A DNA stretch of 64,000 nucleotides from Cephalotus follicularis (Eukaryota > Streptophyta > Magnoliopsida > Oxalidales > Cephalotaceae): contig BDDD01001490.1 in the NCBI GenBank assembly GCA_001972305.1, forward strand, positions 248,001 through 312,000, given 5' to 3'. Both the position numbers and the translations under genes were made by a program. Of this stretch, positions 1 to 11,572 are shown piece by piece; the first letter of the stretch is position 1, and each line of letters begins with the position of its first letter. Below the pieces are notes generated by a model. The model worked only from the letters and a program-made list of their open reading frames with translations, was not told the origin of the DNA and made no database searches.

Positions 1-1577
1 ATATGCATGTATAGTCAGGATTTTGAACTGAGTATCGGAGAGATAGTGAATTGACTATATAAGTCAATTTTCTCTCCTTTTTCTCTCATTCTTCCTCACC
101 ATCTCCCTCTCTCTACCTTCCTCCTCCTCTCTCTTAGCTAGGCAGCCTCCATCCTTCATCTAGCAGCTCCGGATTTGCTGCTCCAACGACACATAGCATT
201 TGCCTTGTGGATTGAACAAGAGAAAAGAGTGGATTTTTGGGATTTTCGGCTTTGATCGATCATCACTCAACTGTTGAAGCTACGGTTATAGGTAGGACTT
301 CTTACTTAAATTACCTACAGCTTGTATTGATTGATTGATTGAATGAATGTATTGAGTGAATTGTAGGTTTAGGGTTTTTATTAAATCCTTGACCTAATTG
401 ATACAGAGAATGATAGAAATTGTAAATTGAAGGTTGTAACTTGTTTTACTAACCTTGAATGATTGTTTTTAACACTTGGTTTTCAAAGAATGGGTTTTTA
501 ATGGGTTTTATTAGACACCACCACTTATTGACTTTACTTAACATTGTATTGACTCGATTGATTGATTGATTGATTGATTGATTGTATGGATCCTATAGAG
601 CGACCTTGTGGTTTATGTCGGCATGTTAGGTTGACTTTTTCCACCTATTTCGTCGATCGTTTCTTTTATTGTATTGTCTTGCTGACGAGCATGTGCTGAC
701 GAGCATGATTGACTGACGATTGACGCTCGCTGAGGGCCGTAGCTCCCTAACGGCATAAGTAGCTCCCTCAGCTGTAGCTCATCGAGATTGTATTAACCCA
801 GCAATAGGCTGGAAGATCTATGCGTTCCAGACCTGATCAGTCTGAGAACTGTAGATAGATCTCCCACCCTTTTCGAAGGACTACCTTTCGTGGGATTGAT
901 CACTGCTAACTGATTGGCATTGTATTGACACCAGTCGCATGCTCTATAGGATATTGATTTATTTATTTATTTATTGGGTGTTGCATACACCACCATTGAG
1001 TGTCTGCCATTGATTGATTGTTATAGATCCTATCCGTATGCTATGTTATGGGCCATTGTCATACGGGTAGTCTGATCGCCAATTGTACATATACATTTGC
1101 CCTGTCATGCATTGATATTGTACACCGCGCATTGATATTGTATAGATTGTCATCGATATTGTACATTGTACATGCATACATGCTGTATGAGGTTTCTGCT
1201 TAGCCAGTGTGGCTAACCCCAACCTTCGGGGTGGGGCTGTGTTGTACCTTGTGTGCGGCATAGGTAGGGAAGCAGGTAGTTGCGGACAGAAGGATTGAAG
1301 ACTCGTTGTGATTGCACGACTGTTTGGGTATCGCGGAGCTGGTTGTGAGATATTGTAGTGAAAGATTGAAATGTAATGTATTGAAAAAAGACTGGTATTG
1401 TAAAGAATTTTTATTGCATCGTATGGGTGGATATTCGTATTGTATCTTCCGCACATTGATATGTATTGCAAAGTTTTAAGTTTTTCCGCATTTTTATATT
1501 GCTAGTCCCGACCATTGTATTGTGTATTGGATTGAGAGTAATGCCACGTGTCTGCCCTGCGGGCATGGGGTGTTACA
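1..1577 (+). repeat. Left LTR of a Tekay-type Ty3/gypsy element, cut by the window edge
   Basis: Matches the complete LTR at 3245-5681. It ends in TGTTACA at 1577, and base 1 corresponds to 3409, so about 164 bp lie outside the window. A TATA box (ctatataag) is at 54-62, followed by a CT-rich stretch. Bases 1-509 are identical to 3409-3917 by direct reading. From 510 on the match is only roughly 80 percent, and a 685-bp block (3918-4602) of the right copy is missing. Confidence 0.88.
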
Positions 1578-3190
1578 AGTTTACAGTTTTTACCGATCAT
1601 AAGAGTTTGAAATACCTCTTTTCACAGAAAGAATTGAATATGAGACAGAGAAGGTGGTTTGAACTTCTTAATGACTATGATTGTGACATTGAATATCATC
1701 CCGGGAAGGAAAATGTTGTTGCGGATGCCTTGAGTCGCAAGCTATCTTGTATGACTCTTTCCCATATACAGGTGCAACCGGTGTTACTTGACCAGATCAG
1801 AGATGCTCAAATTGTGGACATGGAACTGCAGAAAGTGGCTACTGCTTTTGATGGGGGGATGAAACCCGATTTCTCTCTATCTACAAATGGGTTATTGAGG
1901 TACAGAAACAGGATTTGCATTCCAACCAATAGCGAGTTGAAGGAGGAGCTTCTTTCTCAAGCTCATAAATCTTGTCTCTCTATCCATCTGTATAGTACGA
2001 AGATGTATCATGACCTGAAACTTAACTATTGGTGGATTTGCATGAAGAGAGAGATCGTAGAGTTCGTATCGAGATGCCTTACTTGTCAGCAAGTTAAGGC
2101 AGAGCACCAGAGACCGACAGGCTTATTTCACACTCTACTCATCCCAGAGTGGAAATGGGAGCACATCACCATGGATTTCGTGTCTGGTTTACCTCTGACC
2201 TGCGACAGACATGATGTTATATGGGTTGTGGTCGACCGACTTAGAAGTTGGCCCATTTCCTACCGATACGGATGACTTATTCTAGAGAAAAGTTGTCCAG
2301 GTTGTTTATAAAAGAGATTGTTAAAGCACATGGATCCCCTGTTAGCATTATTTCGGATCAATACTCTCGCTTCACTTCCTGGTTTTGGAGGAAGTTACAG
2401 GTAGCTATGGGTACAAAATTGAGTTTCAGCACCGCTTTTCATCCCCAAACAGACGATTTGTCCGAAAGGACCATCCAGACTTTGGAGGACATGCTTCGAG
2501 CATGCGTTCTCAACTTTGGAGGTAATTGGGACGACTACTTGCATTTGATTGAGTTCTCGTATAACAATAGTTATCACGAGAGCATACAGGTGGCTCCTTA
2601 CGAGGCCCTTTATGGAAGGAAGTGCCGATCACCAGTTTGTTGGGATCAGGTCGGCGAAAGAAGCATTTTGGGGCCAGAAATAGTACAGTTTACCTCGGAG
2701 AAAGTGAATTTGATTAAAGACTGACTGATAGTGGCACAGAGTAGACAGAAAAGCTATGCGGATAGTCATCGCAGAAGCTTGGAGTTTAGTGTTGGTGACC
2801 ATGTTTTCCTCAAGTCATGAGATTCGGGAAGAAAAGAAAGCTTTCTCCTCGTTTTATTGGACCGTTCGATATTTTGGATCGGATTGGCCGACTTGCTTAT
2901 AGGCTTGCCTTGCCTCCAGCATTGTCGGGAGTCCATGATGTGTTCCATGTTTCACAGTTGAAGAGATATGTTCAAGATCCCTCGCACATCATCGAGTATG
3001 ATCAGATTCAGCTGGAACTTGACTTGCCTTTTTTTGAGACTCCTATACAGATTGTTGACAGATAGATCAGAGTTTTGAGGAACAAGACCATCCCTTTGGT
3101 TAGTGTTATATGGAATTTTCACGGTTCAGCGAAGTGCACTTGGGAGCGCGAGGACGAGATGAGAGAGAGATATCCCTTCCTGTTCGATTG
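1578..3190 (+). pseudogene. Broken Tekay-type chromovirus pol: RNase H end, integrase, chromodomain
   Basis: The coding remnant starts directly after the LTR in mid RNase H ([14 protein letters not shown], then DALSRK). It continues through the integrase zinc-binding region (HK...H, C-x2-C at CLTCQQ), the integrase core (ITMDF; the second Asp in IISDQ; HPQTDDLSE with Glu), and the GPY/F-type segment (GPFDILDRIG...HDVFHVSQLK). A chromodomain follows at about 3040-3186 (VLRNKTIPLVSVIW...TWEREDEM). That domain order and a C-terminal chromodomain are typical of the Tekay/Del chromovirus clade. Gag, protease, reverse transcriptase and primer-binding site are absent. Breaks seen: a one-base frameshift near 2245, a TGA near 2722, a small deletion with frameshift near 2815, and a TAG at 3063. 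It cannot make a functional polyprotein. Confidence 0.9.
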
Positions 3191-3230
3191 ATCGATCGAC
3201 TGACTGTTGAATCTGGGGACCAGATTCTTT

Positions 3231-3244
3231 TAAGGAGGGGAGAA
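3231..3244 (+). other. Polypurine tract before the right Tekay LTR
   Basis: The purine run taaggaggggagaa lies directly against the LTR start TGTAACGCCCC. This is the expected primer position for plus-strand DNA synthesis. Confidence 0.8.
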
Positions 3245-5681
3245 TGTAACGCCCCAAATTCCTTTTTGTACTGTTCATGCATACCTTGTACTGTATCGTA
3301 TCGTATTGAATTGTTTTACACCGAATTGTACTGTATTGACTTATACTGGACCGTATTGTATTGTTCTGACATGAAATAAATATGTACCTATTGGTTATGG
3401 TAGGGAACATATGCATGTATAGTCAGGATTTTGAACTGAGTATCGGAGAGATAGTGAATTGACTATATAAGTCAATTTTCTCTCCTTTTTCTCTCATTCT
3501 TCCTCACCATCTCCCTCTCTCTACCTTCCTCCTCCTCTCTCTTAGCTAGGCAGCCTCCATCCTTCATCTAGCAGCTCCGGATTTGCTGCTCCAACGACAC
3601 ATAGCATTTGCCTTGTGGATTGAACAAGAGAAAAGAGTGGATTTTTGGGATTTTCGGCTTTGATCGATCATCACTCAACTGTTGAAGCTACGGTTATAGG
3701 TAGGACTTCTTACTTAAATTACCTACAGCTTGTATTGATTGATTGATTGAATGAATGTATTGAGTGAATTGTAGGTTTAGGGTTTTTATTAAATCCTTGA
3801 CCTAATTGATACAGAGAATGATAGAAATTGTAAATTGAAGGTTGTAACTTGTTTTACTAACCTTGAATGATTGTTTTTAACACTTGGTTTTCAAAGAATG
3901 GGTTTTTAATGGGTTTTGACCTGAGATTTGGCTATTTTTCTGCATAAAATCGACCCTGCCTAGCAAAGACATCGATCCCTAGCCCATAAACATCGATGTC
4001 TTTTGCTTGAAATGTTGCATCCTTGTTATCGACATCTTTGAAAAGGATTTCTCCTTTTTGAAGAAGACATTGATGCCAAACATTGATGCGCATTTACATG
4101 TTGTTTTTAATGAAACGCGTCGATGCCTTTTCCCAAAGACATCGACGTCTTTAAGCCAGATCTCTATTCAAATAGAGAAAGACATCGATGTCTTTCAAAG
4201 ACATCGATGTCCTTCTATAGTTTTAAATAATTGCCTGAAACGCATCGATGTCTTTCACCAAAGACATCGACGCCTACAGTGCAGAATGGAATTTTAACTG
4301 TTTTAAAGCTGGTTTTCAACTCCTTTTCACATTACCTCTTGACCGGTGCCTCACTTGAGGTATTCAAGCATTTGAAACATAATTTTGCTACAGTTTTCAA
4401 AGATTGGATTGATAATTGATAGAGTGACGGAGTGAGCCATAGGCGACGATGCAGTGACTTTCATCAACCGGATAGACATTCCTTTCTATCTCGTTGATTC
4501 GATTGTCACCATCTATTGGCTACTGATTGACTGATTGATTGATTGAGCCACAAGTGTTGTGAGTCTAAGTTTGGAACGTTGGACGCTCATTCCCATTTCT
4601 CTATTAGACATCACCACTTATCGAAATTGTATTGATAGATTGATTGATTGTATTGCATGGATCCTATAGAGTGACATTATGACCCGCATCGGCATGTTAG
4701 GTTGTCGACTTTGTCCACCTATTTCGTAGATCGCGTCATTTATTGTATTGATCTGCTGACGAGCAGTACTGTTACTGATTGACGATTGATGCTCCCAGAG
4801 GGTCGTAGCTCCCTAACAGTATAGTAGCTCCACCATGGTTGTAGCTCATCGATACTGTATTGACCCAGCCGTAGGCTGGAAGACCCATAAGTCTCAAACC
4901 TGATCAGTTTGAGACAAATGGGTAGATCTCCCACCCTTTTCGAAGGACTACCTTCCGTGGGATTGATCATTGCTACTGATTGACACTGAACTAACCAAGG
5001 TCACATGCTCTATAGGATAAGATTGTTTGATTGGGTGTTTGATGCACCACCTCTGAGTGTCTGCTATTGATTGATTGTTATAGATCCTATCCGTATGCTC
5101 TGTTATGGGCCAGTGACATACGGGTAGTAGATCGTCAATTGTATTCATGCATTTTCCATATCATGCATTGATATTGTACACTGCACATTTATATTACATA
5201 AACTGTCACAGATATTGCACATTGTACATGCATACATGCTGCATGGGGTTTCTGCTTAGCCTTGTGGCTAACCCCATCCCTCGGGGTGGGGCTGTGTTGT
5301 ACTTTTATGTGCGACATAGGTAGGGCAGCAGGTAGTAGCGGACAGAAGGATTGAAGTCGGTGCGACCGCCTGATCGTTTGGATGTGACAGAGCCGTCTTA
5401 CAGATTGTACCGATGAGACTGAAGACTAGTGTCATATGAAAATGTATCGGAATGAAATTACTGACATAGTATTGAAACTAAATAAGTGTTGTATTATAAT
5501 GACTGGTACTGTACCGTATTGTATCGCATGAATGAATACTTTGTACTGTATCTTCCGCATATGACGTGTATTGAAAAGTTTTAAGTTTTTCGCATTTTAA
5601 TATTGCTAGTCCCGACCACTGTATTGTGTATTGGTTTGAGAGTAATGCCACGTGTCTGACCCACGGGCGCGGAGTGTTACA
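3245..5681 (+). repeat. Right LTR of the Tekay-type element (2437 bp, complete)
   Basis: Starts TGTAACGCCCC after a polypurine tract and ends GTGTTACA, giving TGTAAC/GTTACA terminal inverted ends. A TATA box (ctatataag) is at about 3462-3470. It contains runs of ATTGATTG and a 685-bp block (3918-4602) absent from the left LTR. Confidence 0.92.
3918..4602. repeat. LTR-internal block with TCGA-centred palindromes
   Basis: Present only in the right LTR. It carries about ten variants of a short motif of the form AAAGACATCGATGTCTTT; the copy at 4178-4195 is a perfect 18-bp palindrome. Others are near 3966, 3989, 4120, 4135, 4198, 4240 and 4260. The array is followed by TGCAGAAT. Related arrays lie at 37740-37995 (minus) and 59730-60075. 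Confidence 0.8.
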
Positions 5682-5689
5682 CTAATACC

Positions 5690-6030
5690 GTTTTATCCTG
5701 GTCAGAAAATATTATAGCTAATCACCTTAAGCATAATCACCCTTTATTGGGAGCAGTACGTAGATCCCATGTTGCTCACTCTCATAGCTCTATGTATAAT
5801 TTAGCATACCCAACTAATACATGTAAACTCCCCATGGTTATCATCAAGACAAGATATCTTTTTCACAAGATATCAAATGGTGGCTTAGGTCTAAGGACCA
5901 CTTACACAACTGCAATACAATAAGCCTATTTGACATGTATGTAAACCTCCATATAGGACTTCTTACTACAAGTCACTTTAGTGAACTCATAATATAATGA
6001 ACACCCACGCGTATGCTATATAGTCACTAT
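5690..6030. repeat. Probable copia LTR-like debris
   Basis: No coding capacity. Short phrases such as ataggacttcttactac and gtgaactcataata resemble parts of Ty1/copia LTRs, seen here on the opposite strand. Boundaries cannot be set; assigned by general resemblance only. Confidence 0.35.
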
Positions 6031-6034
6031 TTGT

Positions 6035-6500
6035 GTTGGTTATGTTGATTCAGATTATGCTGGAGATCTGGATAGAAGGAGATCCCTCACTAGTTATGTT
6101 TTCACTGTTTTTGGTTGTGCTATTAGTTGGTGTGCGACTTTACAGTCGACAATGGCTTTGTCTACTACAGAGGCAGAGGATATGGCTACGCGCAGCCGAG
6201 GCAGTGCGATAAGCCATTTGGCTTAGAGGTTTGGTTTCTAATTTGGGACTACAACAAGATACTACAGTTGTATTTTGTGATAGTCAAAGTGTTATATATT
6301 TGACCAAAATTAGATCATATCATTAGAGGACCAAACACATTGATGTGAGATATTAATTCCTTCTAGATGTAATATCATAGGGCTTTATTGTAGTGAAGAA
6401 AATTTCTACGACGGTAAATTCAGCAGACATGTTAACAAAGCCTATTCTAATGATCAAGTTTAAGCAAGCCTTAAACTTGATTAGTGTTCTTAATATCTGA
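6035..6500 (+). pseudogene. Ty1/copia pol 3' end (RNase H), degenerate
   Basis: Translates as the C-terminal part of a copia polyprotein: [17 protein letters not shown], then [32 protein letters not shown] and, after stops, NSADMLTKPI. These are the usual copia RNase H motifs (catalytic Asp in the first, Glu in TEAE, Asp in FCDSQS). Several in-frame stops and a frameshift near 6185-6200 (AEAVR then stop) rule out function. The upstream part of the element is missing. A polypurine tract (caagggggc) follows at 6510-6518, next to the probable 3' LTR. Confidence 0.85.
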
Positions 6501-6522
6501 AGAATGTCTCAAGGGGGCTTTA

Positions 6523-7047
6523 TGGAGAAGACTATATGAAGAGTTATAGTCATGACGATTACATGTGGACTTTGACAAAGTCAAGGTAGAGATTTGTCAT
6601 GAATGACTTGGTCAAAGTCATAATCCTATTGAAACTTGGTTTCCTTTTCTTGCTGCCCACATCAAAGTTTACTTCACCAATCAGGATTCATGCACTACCT
6701 ATAAATACAAGTGTTTTATGCTTTGTTTTATAGAATATATACCAAGAATTAGAGAAATGAGGTGAGCGTAATTAAGAGAGATACATGCTCTCTTAATTTT
6801 GTATTTGTGTAAGCTTGGGTGTATTTGGGAATTTGGGTTGAGTGCAAACATTGTGTGAGTATTATACTCTTGTTTTATATGTCACTAGTAAAACTTTGAT
6901 ATTGTCTCCTCCCGTGGATGTAGGCAATTTTGTTGAACCACGTAAATTTTTGTGTCCCTATTTTTTTATTTTGTCTACTGCTATTTCTAGGTTTATTTAT
7001 TTTATGCTCACGTATTTGGCAGTCCTTTTTGGCCTTTTGTCATAACA
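6523..7047 (+). repeat. Probable copia 3' LTR
   Basis: Begins after the polypurine tract with TGGAGAAG. It has a TATA-like ctataaatacaagtg near 6700 and the phrase ctcccgtggatgtagg near 6909, common in copia LTR leaders. The right end (ataaca at 7047) is a guess because no partner LTR is present. Confidence 0.55.
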
Positions 7048-7105
7048 CTATGAATAGATAAAGTATCAATCAATTAATATATGCTGAACAATATGATTTA
7101 GAGGT

Positions 7106-7454
7106 GCTTTGATACCACATATTAGATATAATCATAACATTAGAGTAAAAAATATATAACAGAAAAAGGATCAACATACCTCCAGTCATGATTGTCCAAG
7201 TAGTTACACACACAATCATAGTGTTTAAATTTAGAGAGATCTTGAGACAAAGAATTCTTCTAACCTAAGCTTTTTCCCTAAAACCTCGTCATTGATGGAG
7301 TCACAGGCTTATATAGGCTAGGCTAGGACCCCTATCTATAATTTTTAATCATAACGTGATTTGCTCCTCCCATCAAGAAACCAGAATCATGAGTCTTATC
7401 ACAATATCCTCATTAACTAGAAAGATTTGAGGGAGTGAGTCATGATCCTTAACA
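7106..7454 (-). repeat. Copia-type 5' LTR with primer-binding site, minus strand
   Basis: On the minus strand the segment starts TGTTAAGGATCATG (7454 leftwards), contains a TATATAA box (about 7309-7315) and runs into TGGTATCAAAGC (7117-7106). That is one base from the usual initiator-Met primer site TGGTATCAGAGC. Nothing recognisable of the element body follows, so it is an orphan LTR from a second copia insertion. Confidence 0.55.
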
Positions 7455-7477
7455 ATATTTCATAACTAGATAGATAG

Positions 7478-8444
7478 TAGGGTTGGAAATTTTCCCCCGC
7501 CCTGCTATAAACTGGGCAAGGAATCCCCGCAAAAATAGGGGAATGGGAAGGGGGTTGGGAGAATTTTTTGCCCCAGATGTAGGGACGGGGCAGGGGTTAG
7601 GAATACGTTTTCTCCGCCCCGCACATTCTGGTTTTTCCCTGCTCCGTTGATCCACCTACATATTCCCCCTCCCCGTTTCGTTTAATCTTAGCTATTATTG
7701 CCTATGGATTTGGCTTTTAGTACCAAATAAAATACATGAAAAGAACGAGTAATGACTTATTTCATTCTTTAACTGATATATTATTATACTTGATACTATA
7801 TNGTTCTAAAATAATAATATGTAAGCTATGCATTAAAACAAGTAAGTAGCCTAATGTCAATACTTATCTTATGTATTATTGAGGTTAAGGGTAAGACCCT
7901 CAAATCTCAGATTTTTTCAGGTGAGGCAGGGTGGACCTCAACAGGGATTTGTCTCAGTGAGGTAAATACGGGGATAAAAATAGGGGTGGAATTGGTTAGG
8001 TTGGGTTTTCTGTAAAACTCGATCCGATCTGACATGGTTGGCTTGTCAATTTTAGAACTCGAAACTGAAACCAGGTAGAGAAAAAAACTGAATCGATCCA
8101 TCGGGTTCGGATCGGTTCGGGTTTTTGGGTTTTTCCCACAATAGTGTGATTTGATCATATCGGGTTTTACAGAAAACCTAACCCGATCCGATAGGACCGG
8201 GTTGTAAATTATAGAATCCGAAACCTAAATTGGGTAGAGAAAAAAGTTCGAAACTGATCCACTGGGTTCGATTCAATTCGGAGCCGATCCACAGTTTTAC
8301 AGATTTAATTCCGACCCCTAGATAAAAAGACCCTTACAGAGCATGGATGCCTAAGGGAGAGGTAGGGCAAGGATGGGACAAAAATTCAGAGTGTGAGGGG
8401 AGAGCAGGACAGACACCCTCCCACAGACCCTGTTACCATCTCTA
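7478..8444. mobile_element. Candidate non-autonomous hAT-type element with GC-rich ends
   Basis: Starts TAGGGTTGGAAATTTTC and ends CCATCTCTA, so its ends are imperfect inverted repeats of TAGGGATGG. Subterminal DNA is rich in CCCCGCCCC/GGGGCGGGG. Flanking 8-mers (atagatag, ataaagat) match at only 5 of 8 positions, so the target duplication is weak. The same terminal sequence bounds the hAT element at 22162-32853. One N at 7802. Confidence 0.45.
8003..8300. repeat. Two diverged direct repeats of about 150 bp
   Basis: Two tandem units share gggtttt...acagaaa/gtaaaa, cgatccgat, attatagaa/tttagaact, ggtagagaaaaaa and atccac/tc-gggttcg. The first runs about 8003-8160 and the second 8161-8300. They sit inside the candidate hAT-type element. 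Confidence 0.6.
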
Positions 8445-8512
8445 ATAAAGATATTTTAGAGAATGAATAATTCTATTTAATCATCACTTAATTAGCAAAT
8501 CAATAAATTTAA

Positions 8513-8757
8513 GGGTAGAATACAAAAAAACTCTCGAAATTTAAACTCGCTAACACTTAACCCCCTATATTTTCAAATATTATATATGTCCTCTTGAATT
8601 ATAATTTATGCTAATAACAAAGAGGGTTAATCCTTAAACGGACTCAAACCTAAGGGTTTAATTTTTAAATGGAATCAAACATGAGAGGGATTTTGTAATA
8701 TTTGAAAACAGATGGGACAAAGTGTTAACGAATCCAAAGGATTTTTGTATTTTACCC
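8513..8757. mobile_element. MITE-like inverted-repeat element (about 245 bp)
   Basis: Left end AGGGTAGAATACAAAAA and right end TTTTTGTATTTTACCCT are inverted repeats. The match extends imperfectly inward (taacactt...ttttcaaatatt on the left; aatatttgaaaa...aagtgttaac on the right). No coding capacity. A target duplication is not clear, so no superfamily is assigned. Confidence 0.6.
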
Positions 8758-9839
8758 TAAATATAATGAATAATTTGTGGGCTAGATCTATGCAAGATAT
8801 TTAGAATAACCAAACTCCAAAACTTGAAAAATCCAAAGTATTATGCATAGTACCGAAATCTAGTGATTTTCGCTTGTTCTTCCGTACCAAGCCAAAGCTC
8901 TCAAGTTTTACTGTATATAATTATCATTTTTGGCTGAACCTTCCATGTCTTCTGCTGCCATTTATGTTCACGTGGCTACATCAGCAAAAGATGGCATCAT
9001 AATCATTGCTACGAGGTTAGTCAAATTCCGTACTGTAAGGCATGATAATTTACGCCGTGGGTGACCATCTTGCAAACCGTCCTATATGTAAGAAATTGAA
9101 CATGACAATCGTTCATGGCCTTTAATCACATGAAATATGGATTCCACTAAGCACATATTGCGACTATTATGACCCAAAAAGCTTGTCAGGTGCTTAGATA
9201 AAATATATTCTGTGCATGGGAAGGTTTCAATGATGAGTGGAGGTGTGTCAACCAAAAATGCTTCAAAGTGAAATTGGGATTAATCATGCTAATTTGTTGG
9301 GAGGGATCTGTTTGTTGGGAGGGATCTGTCTATAGCTGTAGTATGTAGCAACTAAAAGAAATTGCTGCTCTTTGTTCATCTTGGGACTTTCACTTTAAAC
9401 TTCTGAAAATCTGTGACCGTAGGCAAGAGGCACACATCTTGTCAACTTGATTATTTGAGAAGGTTAGCACCTTTAAAATCCAAAGCCTTGAAGAGATTAG
9501 TAGTTTATAATTTAGTTCTTAATCATTGAGATAGTTTGTTTGAACATTTTGCTTATAGTTAAAAACTATAGTATGGGCACAACAACCTTCCAAATTTAGA
9601 AAATGACAAAGTAAAATAAGAGATAAGGCCCATTACAATATCAAGGATTCTTTTAGTCCAAGTGAGTCAAAGTACACATATCCATACATATGGTTTATCA
9701 CGGTAGTGCCATTTAGAAAATGGCCAAGCAAAGTTAGATATGTCCAATGAGGCCCATAAATGTATCAAAGATTCTTTTAGCCTCCATCAAAGGTCCAATG
9801 AGACTCAAATATATATCTATATATGCAAAGTTGGAAATA
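8758..9839. other. Non-coding stretch with small duplications
   Basis: No gene seen. It holds an 18-bp exact tandem duplication (ttgttgggagggatctgt) at about 9293-9328. Two diverged direct copies of a segment of about 100 bp (gaaaatg...caaggattcttttag) lie near 9598-9700 and 9715-9800. Confidence 0.6.
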
Positions 9840-10300
9840 AGGGCCCCTGCACACATGTTGTGTGTGGGTGCCCTCCTTTTTTAATTCTTTTAAGTACATT
9901 TTTTTAATTTTTAATAGGTTAATTTTTTTTTTACTGTTATAATTTAATTTGTATATTTGAAATAGTTATTGATATCCGATTAACTTTAAAATAGATATGC
10001 ATGATCTACATATCAAAAATATCAAATTTAACGATTAGATTTACAAAATATACAGAATAAATTAAACAATTTTGGATTTTTTGGGTGATCGACACACCAC
10101 CACGTGTTACAACATGCCTTACTTGGTAGACCCAAGGTATGTTGCAATGCGTGATGGTTTGCTGATCACCCAAAAAATCCAAAATTATCTAACGGTTAGA
10201 TTTATAAAATATACAAAATAGATTAAACAATTTTGGCTTTTTTTTGTGTTTGATATACCACCACGTGTTGTTACATACCTTACTAGGTGGACCTTCAAGT
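9840..10300. mobile_element. Fold-back non-autonomous element
   Basis: Two arms of about 52 bp around 10066-10117 and 10138-10190 form an inverted repeat. It includes a perfect core ttttggattttttgggtga matched by tcacccaaaaaatccaaaa. A third, direct and diverged copy (ccaccacgtgttgttacat) follows at about 10258. The repeat pattern suggests a fold-back or Mutator-like miniature element, but termini and target duplication were not resolved. Confidence 0.5.
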
Positions 10301-11567
10301 TGACATTAGAATATTGATGGCATTCTGTCTGTTTTCATGTTTTGATAAGCATTCTATCTCAACACAACTATTCAATTTAAAAAAACAAAGCTATTACTAG
10401 ATGCTTCGATACAGGCTCATGTTCACACTTCATAAATATGAGCATATTGGCTATATTGCTAATTAGTGAAAATGGTTTATTCCTTATATTGTGAGTAGTG
10501 TCCTTAATTTCATGGTGACTGGAGAAAGAAGCATGATGGGAAAGAAGCATAGTAGTTCAAAGAAACGACGACCGAAATTCTGTTATGATATATCGAGATT
10601 TGCATATTTCTATCTTTCTGTTCTATTTAGTATTGATGTATCAACGACACTGCTTAATGTTCATTTTGTCATTCAATTTGCAGCGATGATCACTCATCGA
10701 CAATGAGTGTTGGTTTGACATTGAAGGTTCTGTCAGGTCTGCCGACTTCATACATTCTGTTTTAGTCCGTTGACAAACTTACTATTTAGTGACTTGAGTT
10801 GTTTATTTATATCTTGTTCAACTTTTTGAATGATATTGGCATTCGTTTCCTTTTCATCCACAGTAGCGAGCAAACAAGAAAATGGAAAACAAATAAAACA
10901 TGGAACCAGGTAGTAAGTAACTAAAATGTCTTCTATTTTTTTACATAATTAATATGGTATGAATTCACATAACACATATTGGTATGACAAGTGTTACAGG
11001 AAAAGAAATGTTTAGCTGAAGTAATGGAAGCAAATGAGCAAGCAGGAGCAGGCTCCATACATATTCGATGAGTAAGATGAGTAATGCATAATTAAAAACA
11101 AAACCGGCATGCGGAGATGAGTAAGACATATATTCCGTTATGCATTACTTTCACTAAAGGTTCGTAAACTGAAGAAGAATTTGCTAACTTAGTTGGGCGA
11201 AGAAAAGTTTGATTGTGATAGTCAAACACTCATCTTGGGTGACCACAATATATGTCTTACTTTTGATGTTGTTACAAAAGTTTTGAGAATTGTCAATAGT
11301 GGCTCAAGTGTTGCATTCGAAAGGAACCTAGAGCATCTGTGTGAACAATTTGGTCTCCCAGTTGAAAGTGCTATTAAATTGTCATGACTATGTTTTAATA
11401 GAGATTTTTGAAGGTATTTGGGTATAGAAAGTATGTAATTAAGTACATAATCAACAAGAAGAAGGATGATTATTGAGGAAGGTTAAGAGGAAAAGAGAAG
11501 TATTCTCAAAGGGAATAGTAGAGTTTAGAACAGAGATCAATGAGTGTTTTATTGTGATTCTAGGTCA
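10301..11567. other. Unassigned DNA with one short degenerate open frame
   Basis: Open frames here are short and unsupported. The one at about 11193-11387 (LGEEKFDCDSQTLILGD..., 64 aa) has a pattern loosely like the DUF1985/plant-mobile-domain proteins carried by some Mutator-like elements (hydrophobic strand, then T-x-x-x-V and LRI). Stops lie on both sides of it. The resemblance is weak and may be chance. Confidence 0.25.
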
Positions 11568-11572
11568 AAACT

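Noticed and set aside
1046..1471. 141-codon minus-strand frame
   Set aside because: Entirely inside the Tekay LTR and not preserved in the partner LTR at 3245-5681.
3960..4275. CRISPR-like array of repeats
   Set aside because: Repeats are short, variable and unevenly spaced, and the DNA is a eukaryotic LTR; it is treated as a palindrome array instead.
10491..10706. 71-codon plus-strand frame
   Set aside because: Non-standard start, low complexity, no neighbour or motif support; likely chance.
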